Below, in pieces: positions 52,088-62,051 of a DNA stretch of 64,000 nucleotides. Both the position numbers and the translations under genes were made by a program. Under the pieces are notes generated by a model. The model ran no database searches, was not told the DNA's origin, and saw nothing but the letters and a program-made list of their open reading frames with translations. Numbering within the stretch: position 1 is the stretch's first letter; each line of letters starts with the position of its first letter. The DNA comes from a bacterium 336/3 (GTDB taxonomy: Bacteria > Bacteroidota > Bacteroidia > Cytophagales > Thermonemataceae): assembly GCA_001281695.1 (NCBI GenBank), contig LJIE01000001.1:3309521-3373520 (forward strand). The letters run 5' to 3'.

Positions 52088-53300
52088 TGGGATCTAGCTT
52101 AGAAGCTTTGTAAGATGGATAAAAACCAGAAATTACACCCACAAAAATACAGACAACAACTCCTAAAAACATCCAGAACCAAGGCACAAAAAACTTCTGT
52201 GAACCCAAAAGTAATGCAACACCATTGCCTGCCAATATCCCTAAAATAATGCCTGTTATTCCTCCTAATTGACAAATAACAATGGCCTCTATCAAAAACT
52301 GTTGTTGAATACGTAGTGGTGTTGCTCCTAAAGCTTTTCTAATACCTATTTCTCGTGTTCTTTCTGTTACAGAAACAAGCATAATGTTCATTAGTCCAAT
52401 GGAAGCTCCCATGAGTGTAATGAAGCCCACTAAAAATCCTCCTATTTTCAGATAACCTGTTACTTCTCCTAAACTTTCTGCAAGTGTTTCACTTTTTTTG
52501 AGTTCAAAAGAATCATCTTCATTGGGTAAATCGTGTCTGATTTTACGCATTAAACCCCTTGCCTCATCCATAGTCTGATCAAACTCAACAGGATTTATAA
52601 CTTTAATCTTAATATCAAAACTTGTATCTTGTGTTCTAAGTAATGTTCTTGCCATTTCTAAAGGTAACAGTACAGATCTATCACCTCCACCTCCACCCAT
52701 ATTTCCTCCTTTCTTCTCCAAAACACCTACTACTTGAAAACGTTTTCCCAACATGGTGATAAATTTATTGGCTACTTTGCTCTTTCCAAATAGTTTTTCT
52801 GCGATTTCGGCACCAATAATTGCCACAGGTGTTCCATTTTCCACTTCTTGAGAGTTTATGTTTCTTCCTTCTTTAAGTTGAAAGCCTTGTTGTCCCAAAT
52901 AGTTTTCGTCTATACCAGTAACCTGAGAATTGGGGTTGGTAGTTATAGAGCCATATTTTACTTCTGCATTGAATGTTACAAAAACTGAAATACCCACCTC
53001 ACCAGAAAAAGAAAGTTTTTGCTTAAGCTCTTTGGCTTCGTAGTGGCGTATAGGAGGTTTGGCATCAGCTCTTTTACCACCCATTCTATTTCTTTGAGCA
53101 TTTTTCTGACCAATATCAAAAGAGTTAGCTCCCAAATCTGCAAAACTGTCATCTACAGAAGTCTGAATACCATCCACAGCCGTTAAGATTCCTACCAAAG
53201 CCATGATACCAATGGCAATAATAAGAGCTGTAAGTACCGTTCTTAATCTATTTTCGTTGATAGAATTTAATGCAACTTTAATGTTTTCAAAAAAATTCAT
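52065..53300 (-). CDS. MacB-type ABC transporter permease
   Basis: 411 residues: N-terminal transmembrane helix (VLTALIIAIGIMALVGILTAV), a large MacB periplasmic domain (about 45-280), then three FtsX helices ending SKLDPIEALRFE, the family signature. It is likely part of a lipoprotein/peptide mechanotransporter; the ATPase is not in this window. It overlaps the sensor kinase gene by 23 bases. Confidence 0.88.
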   Translation of the reverse strand: MNFFENIKVALNSINENRLRTVLTALIIAIGIMALVGILTAVDGIQTSVDDSFADLGANSFDIGQKNAQRNRMGGKRADAKPPIRHYEAKELKQKLSFSGEVGISVFVTFNAEVKYGSITTNPNSQVTGIDENYLGQQGFQLKEGRNINSQEVENGTPVAIIGAEIAEKLFGKSKVANKFITMLGKRFQVVGVLEKKGGNMGGGGGDRSVLLPLEMARTLLRTQDTSFDIKIKVINPVEFDQTMDEARGLMRKIRHDLPNEDDSFELKKSETLAESLGEVTGYLKIGGFLVGFITLMGASIGLMNIMLVSVTERTREIGIRKALGATPLRIQQQFLIEAIVICQLGGITGIILGILAGNGVALLLGSQKFFVPWFWMFLGVVVCIFVGVISGFYPSYKASKLDPIEALRFE

Positions 53301-53414
53301 GGTCTTAATACTAAATTGATGGATGTTCTAATAACTCTATAAATCACTTTTTTAGTACATTATTTTCTGTTTTTTAGAAATAAAAGGTACTTTTGATGGA
53401 AAATTACGATTCTG

Positions 53415-54215
53415 ATGTCAAAAATACACTGGATTCTGCAAAATAACCTAATAAAACCTGAAATAAAAGAAAGTATCATAAAAACGTTGCAACAAGATTT
53501 TATTAGCTATGAGGAAGTTCAAGTTATTCCTTTTTCTGATAGTTTACCTCTAATACATCAAAAAGCTGATAAATATGTTTTTTATGGTTCTAGTACACTT
53601 ATTTTCAATGCTTACAATCATCCTATTTATCAAAAAGGAGTTTTTTATGATGAAAATACTTTTACCATAGAAAATTATAATCAACAATGGGGTACAAAAA
53701 TGCTAAATCATGATGCTATTATCACTTCTTTAGCTGATTTTTCACAAAGAAACTACCCTTTAGAAAGTCAATGGTTTATTAGACCCACTTCAGACTCGAA
53801 AGCGTTTAGTGGTAGTGTGATGCAATTTTCAGAAATTCAAGCCTTTACTAAAAATATAGAAGAATCTAACAATCCATATCTATCTACTCAAACACTTATT
53901 GCAGTAAGTTCCCCTAAAAAAATAGAGAAAGAATGGAGACATTTTATTGTAAATAAAGAAGTGGTTTCCAGTAGCAGATATGCTCAAAACGGACATTTAT
54001 CTATCTCAAATACTGATATTTCTGATGACCTCATTAATTTTATTGAGAGTTGTTGTGAGCAATACACTCCACATAATATTTTTGTGATGGATACAGCACT
54101 TTGCCAAGACAAATACTTTATTATTGAATGTAATTGTTTCAATGGAACTGGTTTTTACAGTCATGATATTGAAGCTATTATTCAAAAAATCAATCAATTT
54201 TTATCTTCATGTTAA
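53415..54215 (+). CDS. ATP-grasp protein, R2K-like (third in the window)
   Basis: 266 residues. SQWFIRPTSDSKAFSG, EWRHFIVNKEVVSSSRY and VMDTALCQDKYFIIECNCFNGTGFYSHD follow the same order as in the ATP-grasp gene at 35652 (FIKPAKASKKFTG, EWRCFVRYGKI, AIDF..LLVEVNDGYSLGTYGL). So it is a distant relative. It overlaps maf by seven bases. Substrate unknown. Confidence 0.65.
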   Translation: MSKIHWILQNNLIKPEIKESIIKTLQQDFISYEEVQVIPFSDSLPLIHQKADKYVFYGSSTLIFNAYNHPIYQKGVFYDENTFTIENYNQQWGTKMLNHDAIITSLADFSQRNYPLESQWFIRPTSDSKAFSGSVMQFSEIQAFTKNIEESNNPYLSTQTLIAVSSPKKIEKEWRHFIVNKEVVSSSRYAQNGHLSISNTDISDDLINFIESCCEQYTPHNIFVMDTALCQDKYFIIECNCFNGTGFYSHDIEAIIQKINQFLSSC

Positions 54216-54793
54216 TTACCGAAAAATTTAAAGATACTTCTATTATTTTGGCATCAGGTTCGCCTCGTCGAAAGCAACTACTTGCTTCATTAGACCTTGA
54301 TTTTCACGTACAAACCAAAGATACTCCTGAAGATTTCCCTAATGAGATGCCTATTGCAGAAGTCCCTATGTTTTTAGCTCGCCGAAAAGCAGAAGCTTTT
54401 TTACAAGATATTCAAAATAAGCATCTTGTTATTACAGCCGACACGATTGTAAGTGTTGAAAATAGTATTTTAAATAAACCCCAAAATGAAGAAGAAGCTT
54501 TTACGATGCTTCAAAAACTCTCAGGAAAAATGCATGAAGTCATTACAGGGGTTTGTCTAATGAACAAACAGAAAACTTACGTATTTTCTGATATTACAAA
54601 AGTTTTTTTCAAAGCACTCACACAAGAGGAAATCAGATATTATATTGAAAAATACAAACCTTATGACAAAGCGGGGAGTTATGGAGCTCAAGAATGGTTG
54701 GGTATGGTAGCCATACACCACATAGAAGGTTCTTATTTTAATGTTATGGGATTGCCTATACATAAGCTTTATGAAGAATTAAATCAGTTTTAA
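54209..54793 (+). CDS. maf: Maf-family nucleotide pyrophosphatase
   Basis: 194 residues, with ASGSPRRKQLLASL at the N-terminus, ITADTIV (catalytic Asp region) and YDKAGSYGAQEWL. Maf enzymes hydrolyse dTTP/UTP or modified nucleotides as house-cleaning proteins. Directly followed by aroC after six bases. Confidence 0.92.
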   Translation: MLITEKFKDTSIILASGSPRRKQLLASLDLDFHVQTKDTPEDFPNEMPIAEVPMFLARRKAEAFLQDIQNKHLVITADTIVSVENSILNKPQNEEEAFTMLQKLSGKMHEVITGVCLMNKQKTYVFSDITKVFFKALTQEEIRYYIEKYKPYDKAGSYGAQEWLGMVAIHHIEGSYFNVMGLPIHKLYEELNQF

Positions 54794-54799
54794 GCTTTT

Positions 54800-55894
54800 A
54801 TGAATATATACGGAAAAATATTTAGAATTACCACTTTTGGCGAGTCACATGGCATAGCTGTAGGAGTTGTGATTGATGGTTGCCCTGCTGGTTTAGAAAT
54901 AGATGAAGGTTTTATTCAGAAAGAGCTTGATAGAAGGCGACCAGGACAGTCTGCTATTGTTACCCAACGAAAAGAAGCAGATCAAATTCAGATTGTATCA
55001 GGTGTTTTTGAAGGCAAAACAACAGGTATGCCCATTACAATGCTTGTTTGGAATGAAGATGCTAAAAGTAAAGATTATAGCCATATTTCAGATAAATTTC
55101 GCCCTTCTCATGCAGATTATACCTATCAGATGAAGTATGGTTTTAGAGATTACAGAGGTGGTGGAAGAAGTTCGGCTAGAGAGACTCTTGCTAGAGTGGC
55201 TGCTGGGGCTGTTGCTAAACTTATTTTGCAAAAATTAGGCATTGAAATTCAAGCATATGTATCACAAGTAGGAAAACTTAAGCTTCAAAAAAGCTATCAA
55301 GATTTGGATTTGAGTCTTACCGAGACCAACGATATTCGTTGTCCTGATGCTCAAATGGCACAGCAAATGATTGAGTACATCAAAGAAATAAAAAAACAGG
55401 GAGATACAGTGGGTGGAGTTGTGAGTTGTATATGTAAAAATGTGCCTGTAGGACTTGGAGAGCCTGCTTTTGATAAGCTTCATGCTGAACTAGGAAAAGC
55501 CATGCTTTCTATCAATGCTGTCAAAGGTTTTGAGTATGGTAGTGGCTTTGAAGGTGTGGAAATGCTTGGTTCGGAGCACAACGATGCATTTTTTGTTGAA
55601 GATAATCAAGTTCATACCAAAACCAACCATTCAGGAGGCATACAAGGTGGTATATCAAATGGTGAAGATATTTATTTTAGAGTAGCTTTCAAGCCTGTAG
55701 CAACCATTATGCAAGAACAAGAAAGCATTAATGACCAGAAAGAAGCTACAACAGTAACAGGTAAAGGCAGACATGACCCTTGTGTAGTGCCAAGAGCTGT
55801 ACCCATTGTAGAAGCCATGACAGCTCTTGTATTAGTCGATTTTTATTTAAGAAATAACTCCTCTAATATCAGCCGTCTATTTTCTCAGACGTAA
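54800..55894 (+). CDS. aroC: Chorismate synthase
   Basis: 364 residues. GESHG near the N-terminus, [26 protein letters not shown], and [18 protein letters not shown]. Last step of the shikimate pathway to chorismate, FMN-dependent. Cotranscribed with the ATP-grasp and maf genes. Confidence 0.96.
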   Translation: MNIYGKIFRITTFGESHGIAVGVVIDGCPAGLEIDEGFIQKELDRRRPGQSAIVTQRKEADQIQIVSGVFEGKTTGMPITMLVWNEDAKSKDYSHISDKFRPSHADYTYQMKYGFRDYRGGGRSSARETLARVAAGAVAKLILQKLGIEIQAYVSQVGKLKLQKSYQDLDLSLTETNDIRCPDAQMAQQMIEYIKEIKKQGDTVGGVVSCICKNVPVGLGEPAFDKLHAELGKAMLSINAVKGFEYGSGFEGVEMLGSEHNDAFFVEDNQVHTKTNHSGGIQGGISNGEDIYFRVAFKPVATIMQEQESINDQKEATTVTGKGRHDPCVVPRAVPIVEAMTALVLVDFYLRNNSSNISRLFSQT

Positions 55895-55933
55895 GATTTT
55901 TATAAAAAACTCAAAAAAATATCAAAAAAAGCA

Positions 55934-55941
55934 TAACTTTG
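55934..55941 (+). promoter_or_regulatory. Candidate -7 box before the STAS gene
   Basis: TAACTTTG fits the Bacteroidota -7 consensus, about 35 bases before the start codon. No clear TTG at the right distance. Confidence 0.35.
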
Positions 55942-55973
55942 TATAAGTATTTGTCGTAAACAAGGTAAGTTTT

Positions 55974-56312
55974 ATGAACCTAAGCACAGAAAAAGAACAA
56001 GGAGTTCATATTATACATATTGAAGGGGATTTGGATGCATCTTCATCTATTTTATTAGATACAGCTATGTATGAAGCAATTAGTACATTAGAAAAACACA
56101 TCCTTATTAATTGTGCAAAACTAAATTATATTTCTTCTGCAGGTTTGGGAGTGTTTATGTCTCACTTGTCAGATTTGGAAGAAAAAAATATTTTTTTTGG
56201 TTTGTATGGTATGAGTGAAAAAGTAAAAAATGTTTTTGAAATATTGGGTTTACAACAACTCATTAATAATTACACAAATAAAGAAGAAGCTTTGCAAGCT
56301 ATTGGTGTATGA
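55974..56312 (+). CDS. STAS-domain anti-sigma-factor antagonist
   Basis: 112 residues, SpoIIAA/RsbV-like STAS fold with the phosphorylatable Ser in YISSAGLGV. It overlaps by four bases the RsbW-like kinase gene, forming a classical partner-switch pair. No sigma factor is adjacent; the target is unknown. Confidence 0.88.
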   Translation: MNLSTEKEQGVHIIHIEGDLDASSSILLDTAMYEAISTLEKHILINCAKLNYISSAGLGVFMSHLSDLEEKNIFFGLYGMSEKVKNVFEILGLQQLINNYTNKEEALQAIGV

Positions 56313-56740
56313 AATACAATTTAAGTATCAAGACAGAAAAGCAAAACTTACAAAAAGTAAGAGTTTTTCTAGAAAAAATATTCAAAGATTTACATGTTTC
56401 TGATATAGAAGCTAATCAGTTAATTTTGGTAGTAGATGAGATTCTTGCTAATCTGATGATCCACTCTGCTAAAAACAACGAAAAAAAAGATATTGACCTA
56501 ACCCTCACAGAAGAAAGAGGTGAAATTACTTTTGAAATTTACGATTATAACTCCCCTTATTTCGATCTTACCCAACACGAAGATGCTAATTTGCAAGACC
56601 TTGTACGTCAGAAACGTAAAGGGGGCATGGGACTGACTCTTGTCAAAAATATCATGGATGAGGTAGAAGTTTATTATGAAGACAATACAAATATCTGGCG
56701 TTTACAAAAACGTTTCCCTTATCTACTTGTAAAAAAATAA
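56309..56740 (+). CDS. RsbW-like anti-sigma ATP-binding protein
   Basis: 143 residues with GHKL motifs: N-box VVDEILANLMIHSAK and G-box GGMGLTLVKNIMDEV. It would phosphorylate the STAS partner encoded just upstream. The end of this gene and following bases resemble 57200-57260, so the 3' end was included in a local duplication. Confidence 0.87.
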   Translation: MKYNLSIKTEKQNLQKVRVFLEKIFKDLHVSDIEANQLILVVDEILANLMIHSAKNNEKKDIDLTLTEERGEITFEIYDYNSPYFDLTQHEDANLQDLVRQKRKGGMGLTLVKNIMDEVEVYYEDNTNIWRLQKRFPYLLVKK

Positions 56741-56792
56741 ACCATCTTGGCATTATTTTGGTTATAGGTTTACTATCAAAAAAGTAATCCTT

Positions 56793-57095
56793 ATGAAGAT
56801 ATTTTTTACAATAGCTTTTTTACTTGTGTGCATTTGGGCAGAGGCTCAAACTGTTACCAATCCTGTTGTGGGCAATAACCCACCTCCAAGAAATAAACGT
56901 GAAGCCAGAAAGCAAGCCAAAGCTCTCAAAAGACAAGGAAGAGCTAATATTGCAGAAGGGAAAACTGACAAACAAAGAGCTAAAGACCTGAATGGCAGAC
57001 AAAAGCGATTAGAAAAACGTGAAGCTCGTTTGCAAATAAAACAAGGGCGTTTACAGAAAAAACAAGCCCGACATCTACGCAGAAAGCATAGATAA
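56793..57095 (+). CDS. Small secreted Lys/Arg-rich protein (copy 1)
   Basis: 100 residues: signal peptide MKIFFTIAFLLVCIWAEAQ, Asn/Pro-rich spacer, then an extremely basic helix with RLEKREARLQIKQGRLQKKQ. Paralogue of the gene at 57265. Followed by a hairpin around tattctat. Function unknown; it may bind nucleic acid, LPS or acidic polymers. Confidence 0.65.
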   Translation: MKIFFTIAFLLVCIWAEAQTVTNPVVGNNPPPRNKREARKQAKALKRQGRANIAEGKTDKQRAKDLNGRQKRLEKREARLQIKQGRLQKKQARHLRRKHR

Positions 57096-57264
57096 GTTTT
57101 TTCCTTTATTTTGAGTAATATTCTATTTTGAAAAAGATAGAATATTTTTTTATAAAATTCAGCTGTTTTTAATAAACGAAATAAAGTCTATTAGAAGTTT
57201 CTCTTATCTACTTGTAAAATGGCACCATTTTGGTTATAGGTTTGCTATTCTCAAACTTTATATC

Positions 57265-57618
57265 ATGAAAACATTTCTTATTATCAACCTGATGGTTCTG
57301 AGTATCTGGACGCAAGCTCAAACCTCTATGACTAACCCTGTCAGAAACAATTCTAAAAGGGAAGCTAAACAGCAAGTCCAAACACCCAAAAAACAAGATA
57401 AAGTTACGAATGAAGACGTCAAAACTTTGAGTCGTAAGCAACGACGCATGGAACGCAAAGATAATCGTTTACAAGTCAGAAAGGGACGTTTGCAGAAAAA
57501 ACAAGCCATTGTAAAACTCAAACAAGCTCGTCTAAAGAGAAAAGAGACTCGTTTGCTGAGAAAACAAGCCCGTTTGGAAAAAAAAGAAGCCCGACAATTA
57601 CGTAGAAGAAACCGATAA
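57265..57618 (+). CDS. Small secreted Lys/Arg-rich protein (copy 2)
   Basis: 117 residues, same plan as copy 1 (signal peptide, NPVRNNSKREAKQQ, basic coil) but with more repeats of the R-L-x-R/K-K unit (RLQVRKGRLQKKQA, KQARLKRKETRLLRKQARLE). Upstream sequence and downstream hairpin are also duplicated. Confidence 0.65.
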   Translation: MKTFLIINLMVLSIWTQAQTSMTNPVRNNSKREAKQQVQTPKKQDKVTNEDVKTLSRKQRRMERKDNRLQVRKGRLQKKQAIVKLKQARLKRKETRLLRKQARLEKKEARQLRRRNR

Positions 57619-57732
57619 ATCTTTCTGTGTTTTTAAGCAATATTCTATTTTGAAAAAGATAGAATATTTTTTTATGTCAAAAAATATCTATTTTTACTTG
57701 ATGATTTTATATTTTTACCAATAACAATTCCG

Positions 57733-57767
57733 TATTCTCGATTCTTATATCTCATGTCTTTTGTCTA
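57733..57767. repeat. Heptad-type intergenic repeat
   Basis: tattctc, gattctt, atatctc, atgtctt, ttgtcta in exact 7-base register, just before asnB. Confidence 0.55.
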
Positions 57768-57781
57768 AAAAACCTTAAAAT

Positions 57782-59692
57782 ATGTGTGGAATTACTGGCG
57801 TATTAGCCTTCAACGAAGTGGGTCGTTTTTCAATGATAAATCTCCCAAGTGCAACAGATGCACTTTCCAAACGAGGACCTGACTGGAGTGATACATACCT
57901 CTCGTTTATGGTAGGTTTGGGGCATAGAAGACTTTCTATTATTGACACTTCGGATGCTGGTAATCAGCCTATTTCTGACCATACAGGCAGATATACCATT
58001 GTTTTTAATGGAGAAATTTATAATTTTAAACATTTACGAACACAACTCGAAGAAAAAGGTGTTCAGTTTCGTTCTCATACCGATACTGAGGTACTTTTAT
58101 ATGCTTATATTCATTGGGGAGCATACTCTTTAGAGCTGTTGCATGGTTTTTTTGCTTTTGCTATTTACGATAAAGAAGAAAACAGCCTTTTTGTAGCCAG
58201 AGACCGTTTTGGTATCAAGCCATTATTGTATTATGTGGATGAAGACAGATTTTTGTTTGCCTCCGAAATGAAATCTATCATTCAGTATGGAATTGAAAAG
58301 GAAATTAACCCAACAAGTCTTCGTAATTATTTGCATCTCAATTACATACCTGCACCTGACACCATTTTCAAAAATATTTATAAACTTTTACCAGGGCATT
58401 ATTTAAAGGTAAAAGATGGAAAAGTAGAGAAAGAATGTTTTTATGAAATTCCTAAAAATTATGAAGAACATCCTACACAACTGAGTTATCAGGCTCAACA
58501 AGAACATTTATTGGATTTGATGCAAAAATCAGTTCAGAAACGTCTTGTAGCTGATGTTCCTTTGGGTGCTTTTTTGAGTGGTGGTGTGGATTCATCGGTA
58601 GTTGTAGCTCTTGCCAGCCGAGATGTAGAACAACTGGAAACCTTTTCTATTGGTTATCACGATAATCCATTTTTTGATGAAACTCATTATGCCGAAATAG
58701 TTGCCAAACATTTCAACACCAAACATACAACTTTCAAACTTTCGCAAAAAGATGTCTATGATGTACTTTTCAAAGTATTGGATTACATAGATGAGCCTTT
58801 TGCTGATTCATCTGCTTTGCCCGTTTATATTTTGAGCCAATATGTGAAAAAGCATGTTACTGTTGCTCTTTCGGGTGATGGAGCAGATGAAATGCTGGGA
58901 GGTTATAACAAACATTGGGGCGAATACAAACTTCGTCAGGGAGGTGTAGCTACAAGCCTAGTCAAAATGCTTTTGCCTCTTTGGAAAAGTCTTCCTCAAT
59001 CGAGAAATGGAGGATTTTCAAATAAAGTACGCCAGTTGGTTCGTTTTGCAGAAGGTAGTAAACTTAGCCCACAAGAACGTTATTGGGCTTGGGCTGGCTT
59101 TACCAAAAATGAGGAAGTAGAAAGTTTATTACACCCTAAATACCGAAATCAAGATTTAGAGCAGTATAAAGAAACCAAACAAAATTTACTCAAACATCTT
59201 AAAGACAGTAGTTTAGAAGGCATGAACGAGTTTTTTTATACTGATATGCAACTCGTTCTACCCAACGATATGCTTGTGAAAGTGGATTGGATGTCAATGG
59301 CAAATGGTCTGGAAGTTCGTGTTCCTTTTTTAGACCATGATGTTGTCAATTTTATTTTCTCGCTTCCTGTTTCCTCGAAAATAGACAAAGGTATTCGTAA
59401 ACGAATTGTTCAAGATACATTTAGAGATGTTTTACCCAAAGAAATTTATAACAGACCCAAACATGGTTTTGAAGTTCCCTTGCTCAATTGGCTTCAAACT
59501 GATTTACGTTCTCTGATTGAAAATGATTTATTGCAAGATAGATTCATTGAAGAACAAGGTATTTTTGATGTAAACGAAATAAAAAAACTTAAAAATCAGT
59601 TATTTTCACAAAATCCGATGGATGTACATGCCCGTATCTGGGGGCTTGTGGTGTTTCAGTATTGGTGGAAAAAATATTTAGGAAAAAAGTAA
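57782..59692 (+). CDS. asnB: Glutamine-hydrolysing asparagine synthetase
   Basis: 636 residues: N-terminal nucleophile glutaminase with Cys2 (MCGITGVL) and RLSIID, then ATP-pyrophosphatase synthetase domain with GAFLSGGVDSSVV (PP-loop) and SGDGADEMLGGYNKH. Makes Asn from Asp and Gln, or related amide groups on surface polymers. It is longer than E. coli AsnB and like the Bacillus/sugar-locus versions. Confidence 0.93.
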   Translation: MCGITGVLAFNEVGRFSMINLPSATDALSKRGPDWSDTYLSFMVGLGHRRLSIIDTSDAGNQPISDHTGRYTIVFNGEIYNFKHLRTQLEEKGVQFRSHTDTEVLLYAYIHWGAYSLELLHGFFAFAIYDKEENSLFVARDRFGIKPLLYYVDEDRFLFASEMKSIIQYGIEKEINPTSLRNYLHLNYIPAPDTIFKNIYKLLPGHYLKVKDGKVEKECFYEIPKNYEEHPTQLSYQAQQEHLLDLMQKSVQKRLVADVPLGAFLSGGVDSSVVVALASRDVEQLETFSIGYHDNPFFDETHYAEIVAKHFNTKHTTFKLSQKDVYDVLFKVLDYIDEPFADSSALPVYILSQYVKKHVTVALSGDGADEMLGGYNKHWGEYKLRQGGVATSLVKMLLPLWKSLPQSRNGGFSNKVRQLVRFAEGSKLSPQERYWAWAGFTKNEEVESLLHPKYRNQDLEQYKETKQNLLKHLKDSSLEGMNEFFYTDMQLVLPNDMLVKVDWMSMANGLEVRVPFLDHDVVNFIFSLPVSSKIDKGIRKRIVQDTFRDVLPKEIYNRPKHGFEVPLLNWLQTDLRSLIENDLLQDRFIEEQGIFDVNEIKKLKNQLFSQNPMDVHARIWGLVVFQYWWKKYLGKK

Positions 59693-59693
59693 T

Positions 59694-60104
59694 ATGACAA
59701 CTAAAAATAGATTTGCAGCAATGGCGAGGGCTTTTTTAGGTGGTTGTATCGGCTTACACGATTTCTATTTGGGTAGAAATTTCAGAGGGTCTATCAAAAT
59801 TATAGCTCTTATATGTTTTGGCTTAGGATTTGGCTTAAAAGCTATCAAAAATCCTAAAACACTTCTTTTTATTCCATCTGTAATGCTTTTTTCTAACTTG
59901 GCTTCTGGTTTAAAATTATTATCCATTCGCCAAGAAGATTTTGATTTTAAATACAATCCACATTTATTTACAAAAATAGATAAAAAAGCTAACAAGACTG
60001 ACATTACTGTAGCAGACGAAATCCTCAAACTCAATGAGCTTTTTGAAAAAGGTTTGATTACCTTTGAAGAGTTTGAAAAACGTAAAAAGAAATTGCTAAA
60101 TTGA
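59694..60104 (+). CDS. TM2-domain plus SHOCT-like protein
   Basis: 136 residues: TM2 domain (AFLGGCIGLHDFYLGRNFRGSI, two helices) and a C-terminal SHOCT-type short helix pair (ADEILKLNELFEKGLITFEEFEKRKKKLL). Membrane protein of unknown role. One base after asnB's stop. Confidence 0.8.
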   Translation: MTTKNRFAAMARAFLGGCIGLHDFYLGRNFRGSIKIIALICFGLGFGLKAIKNPKTLLFIPSVMLFSNLASGLKLLSIRQEDFDFKYNPHLFTKIDKKANKTDITVADEILKLNELFEKGLITFEEFEKRKKKLLN

Positions 60105-60323
60105 TACGTTTTCTATAAATAGTTCTATTTTTCAAATTTTTATTCTTTAAAAACTCAAAAAGCATAGTAAAAATTATGTTTTTTGAGTTTTTTTTCCCAT
60201 ATTTAAGTTTGATGTGTTCTTTCATTCAGATTGGTTTCTTTAAGCATCGGTTCTACTTTTGCCACTCCAAACCTTTGTTTATTGAATCTTTCCCATCTTA
60301 TGTTTCATCTTACCCCCAAGCCC

Positions 60324-61382
60324 ATGAATGTACACATTACAGCTTCTGGAAGCTATATTCCAACAGAACGTATTACCAACGAAAATTTTGCTCAACATAC
60401 TTTCTTAAATGAAGAAGGTAATCCTTTGCCTCTTTCCAATGAGGTAATTGCCCAAAAATTATTTGAAATTACAGGAATAGAAGAAAGACGATATGTACAA
60501 GATAATTTATCAGCTTCAGATATTGGTTTTTTAGCAGCTCAAAAAGCTTTAGAAAGCTCACAAACAGACCCCGAAACACTTGATTACATTATTTTAGCAC
60601 ATAATTTTGGAGATGTAAAGTCAGGAACTATCCAAGCAGATGCTGTGCCGAGTTTGGCAAGCAGAGTAAAATATTTACTCAAAATTAAAAACCCTAAATG
60701 TGTTGCTTACGATATTCTATTTGGTTGCCCTGGGTGGATAGAGGGTACTATTCAGGCATCAGCATTTATCAAAGCTGGTATCGCAAAAAAATGTATGGTC
60801 ATTGGTACTGAAACACTTTCGAGAGTAGTAGATCCACATGATAGAGATTGCATGATTTACTCAGATGGAGCTGGAGCTACCATCATAGAAGGCTCTGACA
60901 AACAAGGAGGTATCTTAGCTCACGAATCTGCTTCGTTTACCTACAACGAATTGCATTATTTGTACTTTGGCAAATCTTATAATAAAGACCTGCCTGACAC
61001 TACTCGCTATATCAAGATGCATGGCAGAAAAATCTATGAGTTTGCTTTAAAGCATGTTCCTCAAGCCATGAAAGATTGTTTAGAAAAAGGTAATATTCCT
61101 ATTGAGAAGGTAAAAAAAATCCTTATTCATCAAGCCAATGCAAAAATGGATGAAGCGATTTTAACCCACTTTTTCAAATTGTATAATATGAAACCTCCTG
61201 TGGGTATCATGCCCATGAATATCCAAATGCTTGGCAATTCCAGCGTAGCTACTATTCCCACATTATACGACCAAATCAAAAAAGGTAATCTCGAAAACCA
61301 ATCATTAGAAGAAGGTGATATTGTGCTATTTGCATCAGTTGGTGCAGGCATGAATATCAATGCTTTTGTGTATCAGTGTTAA
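60324..61382 (+). CDS. 3-oxoacyl-ACP synthase III-like (FabH family) enzyme
   Basis: 352 residues from the ATG at 60324, which gives the usual N-terminus (VHITASGSYIPTERI). Thiolase fold with catalytic Cys in LFGCPGWIEG, His in IHQANAK and Asn in LGNSSVATIP. Family members start fatty-acid or aryl-polyene/other polyketide-type chains. The larger size and divergent active-site surroundings suggest a specialised condensing enzyme rather than the housekeeping FabH. Confidence 0.82.
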   Translation: MNVHITASGSYIPTERITNENFAQHTFLNEEGNPLPLSNEVIAQKLFEITGIEERRYVQDNLSASDIGFLAAQKALESSQTDPETLDYIILAHNFGDVKSGTIQADAVPSLASRVKYLLKIKNPKCVAYDILFGCPGWIEGTIQASAFIKAGIAKKCMVIGTETLSRVVDPHDRDCMIYSDGAGATIIEGSDKQGGILAHESASFTYNELHYLYFGKSYNKDLPDTTRYIKMHGRKIYEFALKHVPQAMKDCLEKGNIPIEKVKKILIHQANAKMDEAILTHFFKLYNMKPPVGIMPMNIQMLGNSSVATIPTLYDQIKKGNLENQSLEEGDIVLFASVGAGMNINAFVYQC

Positions 61383-61389
61383 GTTTTTT

Positions 61390-61424
61390 GAGAAAAAGAG
61401 ATAAGATAAAAGAGTAAGGATTAT
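61390..61424. repeat. Heptad-type intergenic repeat
   Basis: gagaaaa, agagata, agataaa, agagtaa, ggattat. The remainder of the gap to 61600 shows nothing I can name. Confidence 0.5.
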
Positions 61425-61600
61425 TTATTTTACTATGTAGTACTATTTTTTCATACCAAATATAGTGAGGTATCTAACTTTCTCTTTTCGAAGTTTATAA
61501 CCCAGTTCAGTAAAGCTAATTCCAAATCTCTATCATCAAGTTTTTAATTTGGGTTTGTAATTACAAATCATGAACAATATGAAGTATTAGAATAAATTCT

Positions 61601-61985
61601 TTACTCCCAATTAGGAATATTATCAGGGTCACATATATATTGAATGTTTTTAGTATTCCAGTTCTCTTTTTTACTTTTTACAATCAAATCCATTGCCCTC
61701 TTAGATTTATAAATAGAATCTCCTTCATTTATTTTATCCCAATGTGTAGGATATTCATACCCCCTGTAGAAATTTAAATGAATGTTTTGTTCATAGTTTT
61801 TTACTATAACTGTGGCAATACCATGATTTTTTTTATCAAAATATTTTTTTTGCTACAACACCTTGAATTTCAATCATAAAAATCTCTTTTTTTTCAATAT
61901 CAGTAGGGCATTTAATAAACCAATTTCCCGAAATTATGATATATCCAAGAATAACGCTTGATAGTAATAATAGAACCTTTTTCAT
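61601..61985 (-). pseudogene. Small exported protein gene with a homopolymer frameshift
   Basis: Starting at ATG (61985) the frame reads a signal-like MKKVLLLLSSVILGYIIIS and continues to IEIQGVVAKK, then hits a stop inside a run of eight A (minus strand; 61844-61851). Dropping one A gives an open frame of about 127 residues to TAA at 61601 (NHGIATVIVKNYEQ, then WDKINEGDSIYKSKR). A second eight-base A run lies at 61827-61834. Broken gene, phase-variable gene or read error. Confidence 0.7.
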
Positions 61986-62051
61986 ATTTTTAATTTATTA
62001 TTTTTTTGGTTTTCTTCAAGCCATATGAAGTGTTTTCACTTCATATATTTT

